A stretch of 64,000 nucleotides of DNA from Tellurirhabdus bombi. GTDB lineage: Bacteria; Bacteroidota; Bacteroidia; Cytophagales; Spirosomataceae. Below, one piece after another: positions 61,467 to 64,000 of the stretch. A program made the translations under genes and the position numbers. The notes beneath the pieces were generated by a model that worked only from the letters and a program-made list of their open reading frames with translations, was not told the origin of the DNA and made no database searches. The DNA is taken from the NCBI RefSeq assembly GCF_021484805.1, contig NZ_CP090557.1, positions 2,492,001 through 2,556,000 of the forward strand. Reading direction: 5' to 3'. The first letter of the stretch is position 1, and each line of letters starts with the position of its first letter.

Positions 61467-62072
61467 GTGACGAAAGACGATTGTTACCAACTGGGTAAAA
61501 TAACAAAAACACATGGCGTACAGGGAGAACTGGTGTTCTTTCTGGATGTGGATGTGCCAAATGTATACGACGAACTGGACTCGGTACTGGTCGAGGTAAG
61601 GGGCGAACTGGTGCCTTACTTTATTGAGTCCATTTCGATCCACCGCAACCGGGCCATTGTCGGTCTGGAAGATGTAGACACGATTGAGGCGGCGCAAAAG
61701 CTGATAAATTGCGATCTGTACCTGCCTTTGGAGAACCTGGAAGAACTTGACGAAGGCGCGTTCTACTTCCACGAAATTGTTGGTTTTCTGGTACGCGACG
61801 AAAAAATGGGAGACTTGGGAACGGTACGGACCGTATACAGCATGTCTACCCAGGATCTGATTGTGATGGATTATCAGGGGCAGGAGATTTTAATTCCCTC
61901 AAACAGTGATATTGTCACAACCGCAGATCGGGAGCAGAAAGTCCTGAATGTTCGCTTGCCGGAAGGTCTGATTGATTTGTACCTGGAAGAAGGTGCTGGA
62001 AAAAAAGAGCAGCCTGACGACGAAGACGAACCAATTGATTCCGACGAACCAACTTTCCCCGATGAGGATTGA
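61467..62072 (+). CDS. rimM: Ribosome maturation factor RimM
   Basis: Assembly factor of the 30S head, 201 residues. N-terminal domain starts [21 protein letters not shown]; the C-terminal PRC-barrel part has [42 protein letters not shown] and [15 protein letters not shown] start at 61467. It ends in an unusual acidic tail ([21 protein letters not shown], from ~180), whose final codons overlap the start of trmD by 11 bases. It precedes trmD in the classical order. Confidence 0.93.
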   Translation: MTKDDCYQLGKITKTHGVQGELVFFLDVDVPNVYDELDSVLVEVRGELVPYFIESISIHRNRAIVGLEDVDTIEAAQKLINCDLYLPLENLEELDEGAFYFHEIVGFLVRDEKMGDLGTVRTVYSMSTQDLIVMDYQGQEILIPSNSDIVTTADREQKVLNVRLPEGLIDLYLEEGAGKKEQPDDEDEPIDSDEPTFPDED

Positions 62073-62736
62073 TATTATTACGTGCCTGCCTAAATTGCTG
62101 GATAGCTTTTTTGCGCATTCCATCGTGCAGCGGGCGCAGCAGAGCCAGCAGGTCGAAGTGGTTATCCACGATCTGCGTGACTATTCAACGGACAAGCACA
62201 AGCGCGTCGACGACTATATGTTTGGTGGCGGGGCCGGTATGGTCATGCAAATTGAACCCATCGCGCGTTGCATCCGGGCTCTGCAGGCGGAACGTTCTTA
62301 CGACGATATTATTTATATGACGCCGGACGGTGACCGCTTCGACCAACGGACAGCAAACCGGCTTTCGCTGGCCAAAAATCTGCTCATTCTTTGTGGGCAC
62401 TACAAAGGCGTTGACGAACGCGTGCGGGAGTTGTTTATCACGAAAGAAATCAGCATCGGTGATTACGTGCTGACGGGTGGCGAATTGCCCGCTGCGGTGG
62501 TTGCTGACTCCATTATTCGGCTGATTCCGGGGGTCATTTCCGACGAAACCTCGGCCTTGACGGATTCGTTTCAGGATGATTTACTCTCGCCGCCCGTATA
62601 CACGCGCCCGGCAGACTTTGAAGGTCATGCCATTCCGGAAATTCTGCTTTCGGGTCACGAAGCTAAAATCAATGAGTGGCGATTTGAAAAGGCCGTGGAG
62701 CGAACCAAGGCAAGACGGCCTGATCTGCTGGGTTAA
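62062..62736 (+). CDS. trmD: tRNA (guanine-N1)-methyltransferase TrmD
   Basis: SPOUT methyltransferase that makes m1G37 in tRNA, 224 residues from ATG 62062. Trefoil-knot motifs [29 protein letters not shown] and [17 protein letters not shown] are complete; the C-terminal domain ends RPDLLG. The start lies 11 bases inside rimM, indicating coupling; a longer frame from 61972 would be read out of rimM and is rejected. In many bacteria rplS follows trmD; here an unrelated alpha/beta hydrolase gene follows instead. Confidence 0.95.
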   Translation: MRIDIITCLPKLLDSFFAHSIVQRAQQSQQVEVVIHDLRDYSTDKHKRVDDYMFGGGAGMVMQIEPIARCIRALQAERSYDDIIYMTPDGDRFDQRTANRLSLAKNLLILCGHYKGVDERVRELFITKEISIGDYVLTGGELPAAVVADSIIRLIPGVISDETSALTDSFQDDLLSPPVYTRPADFEGHAIPEILLSGHEAKINEWRFEKAVERTKARRPDLLG

Positions 62737-62802
62737 AAAGCAGATTTGCCCAACAAAGCGCCTTGTTTTTCTGTTGGCAGAACAAAGACCAACCGAAATG
62801 CA

Positions 62803-63768
62803 ATGCGCTTTTTTAGTTACCTACTGATTTTTCTTTTCGTTGTTTCTCGTGGTGTTGCTCAGGATACCGGCGAAATCAATTATGCTTATCCCGTTCAATA
62901 TTTGCCACTGACTATTGAGTCGAAGCCTGTCAAAATGGCTTACATGGATGTTCGGTCTGAGCGTCCGAACGGCAAGGTTGTTTTGCTCTTACACGGTAAA
63001 AATTTTAATGGGTATTACTGGAAAAGGGTAATCCAGTGGCTCACAAAAAATGGCTACCGGGCCATCATTCCTGATCAGGTGGGCTGGGGCAAATCATCGC
63101 ACCCCGACATTCATTACAGTTTTCACCGGCTGGCGGCCAACACAAAAAAGCTGCTAGATACCTTGAATATTCCTAAAGTGACAGTGTTGGCGCATTCCAT
63201 GGGCGGCATGCTGGGTACGCGCTTCTCGCTCATGTATCCGCAAACGGTTGAGAAGTTGATTCTAGAGAATCCAATTGGCCTGGAAGATTACAAAACCTTT
63301 GTGCCCTTCCAAACCATTGAGCAGCAGTACCAGAAAGAACTAACTGCTTCGTATGAGTCCTACAAAAAATACCAACAGAGTTACTATCCGATCTGGAAAC
63401 CGCAGTATGAAGATTTAGTCCGGGTGCAGGCCAGCGATCTGCGAGCGCCGGATTTCAAGGCTATTGCCTGGTCAAATGCCATCACCTACCAGATGATTTA
63501 CGAACAGCCCGTCGTGTACGAATTTGCTAACTTGGCGATGCCAACCGTATTGATTTTGGGTCAGGAAGACCGTACTGTGGTTGGCAAAGCACTGCTGGCT
63601 AAGTCGGAGCAGGAGCGGCACGGGCAGTATCAGGCGCTTGGTAAAAAAATCGTTCAGCAATTGAAATCGGGCAAACTGATTGAACTGACCGGCATTGGCC
63701 ATATTCCGCACATACAGGAACCGGAGCGCTTTTTGAAAGCGTTGCAGGAGGCTTTACAGGAGAAATAG
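62803..63768 (+). CDS. Exported alpha/beta hydrolase
   Basis: A 321-residue exported alpha/beta-fold hydrolase, chosen from ATG 62803 where a signal peptide begins (MRFFSYLLIFLFVVSRGVAQ). LLHGKNFNGYYWKRV forms the oxyanion region, AHSMGGMLG holds the nucleophile Ser, LILGQEDRTV the Asp and IGHIPHIQEP the His, so the triad is complete. A substrate cannot be named; epoxide hydrolases, haloperoxidases and esterases share these motifs. It is 66 bases after trmD and may be read through from the same transcript. Confidence 0.85.
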   Translation: MRFFSYLLIFLFVVSRGVAQDTGEINYAYPVQYLPLTIESKPVKMAYMDVRSERPNGKVVLLLHGKNFNGYYWKRVIQWLTKNGYRAIIPDQVGWGKSSHPDIHYSFHRLAANTKKLLDTLNIPKVTVLAHSMGGMLGTRFSLMYPQTVEKLILENPIGLEDYKTFVPFQTIEQQYQKELTASYESYKKYQQSYYPIWKPQYEDLVRVQASDLRAPDFKAIAWSNAITYQMIYEQPVVYEFANLAMPTVLILGQEDRTVVGKALLAKSEQERHGQYQALGKKIVQQLKSGKLIELTGIGHIPHIQEPERFLKALQEALQEK

Positions 63769-63821
63769 AACACAAACCGCCGGGAACCGAAGCAATTGAC
63801 GTTTGTGTTTTGCCATTGCCT

Positions 63822-64000
63822 ATGAATACAGAACCGTCAACGCGCCACAGCCACGCTCTGCCCGAACTTCGTCTTTCGCTTAATCTGCTTTACGTCGGTC
63901 GGCTTCTGCTGGGCATGACCACGCATTCGCCAAACCAGGAGGAAACGCTCGAAACCCTCGACGAACACATTGAAGAGGTAACGGACGAACTGGTAGCCAC
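63822..64000 (+). CDS. Unrecognised protein, N-terminal fragment (cut by window edge)
   Basis: The frame opens with ATG 63822 and continues past the right edge for 59 codons. The visible part, with RLSLNLLYVGRLLLGM and an acidic stretch LETLDEHIEEVTDEL, has no signal peptide and no familiar motif. It lies 53 bases downstream of the alpha/beta hydrolase gene on the same strand. Confidence 0.5.
   Translation, partial: MNTEPSTRHSHALPELRLSLNLLYVGRLLLGMTTHSPNQEETLETLDEHIEEVTDELVA

Noticed and set aside
61972-62061. Longer start for TrmD inside rimM
   Set aside because: The 30 added residues are out-of-frame rimM sequence; [10 protein letters not shown] at 62062 is the standard TrmD start.
1-64000. 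tRNA, tmRNA, 6S RNA, CRISPR, insertion sequence, prophage or toxin-antitoxin signals
   Set aside because: Gaps between genes were read on both strands and none showed the conserved cores or repeats of these elements; a covariance or profile search could still reveal weak cases.

Overview
The window looks like a chromosomal segment of a Bacteroidota bacterium, most likely of the order Cytophagales (Spirosoma-like; the genus is inference). The evidence is two SusC/SusD pairs, a metalloprotease with a type IX secretion sorting domain, many lipoproteins, OmpA-type and curlin-type envelope proteins, weak or absent Shine-Dalgarno sequences, and several promoters that fit the Bacteroidota pattern (-33 TTTG or TTG, about 19-21 bases, -7 TAnnTTTG). 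No transposase, integrase, phage gene, CRISPR array, rRNA or tRNA was seen. It reads as core and envelope chromosome with one nutrient-uptake locus.

Layout. 1-183: start of a leftward exported protein, cut by the edge. 349-13032: two complete tripartite RND efflux loci arranged head to head. Each has the order marR, tolC-like, adaptor, RND pump. The rightward one has clear palindromic operator candidates. 13104-14183: a curlin-repeat, amyloid-type secreted protein, followed by an AT-rich gap. 15099-16732: metallo-beta-lactamase-fold hydrolase and patatin-like phospholipase. 17036-30035: two SusC/SusD units, two surface-type lipoproteins and an M43 metalloprotease. No carbohydrate enzyme is present, so uptake of peptides or another non-glycan nutrient is possible.

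30111-39194: GNAT acetyltransferase, an AsmA-like/GT51 peptidoglycan glycosyltransferase, a phosphodiesterase, FabG, a von Willebrand A membrane protein, a DUF2027-Smr protein and a DUF4403 lipoprotein. 39313-39812: RNase P RNA, unusually long at about 500 nt. 39982-51763: an OmpA-family protein and a run of mostly leftward genes: a lipoprotein, threonylcarbamoyl-AMP synthase, glycosyltransferase, YihY/BrkB protein, thioesterase, MltG, a carbamoyltransferase-DUF5989-SxtJ cassette and an Ldh-family dehydrogenase. A rightward small exported protein (51188-51763) closes this part.

51902-64000: AroA, a DUF4260 protein, an atypical SDR protein overlapping an AraC regulator tail to tail, ClpC, a WbqC-family protein, an LpxL-like acyltransferase, the rpsP-rimM-trmD translation cluster, an alpha/beta hydrolase, and the start of an unrecognised gene cut by the right edge.

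The common theme is the envelope: efflux, outer-membrane uptake, peptidoglycan synthesis and cleavage, lipid A acylation and surface polymers, mixed with housekeeping genes. I saw no clear new defence or mobile system. The strongest non-coding signals are the MarR operator set at 6881-7442, a perfect 17-bp inverted repeat between mltG and a thioesterase gene, a long structured spacer between rpsP and rimM, and the enlarged RNase P RNA.
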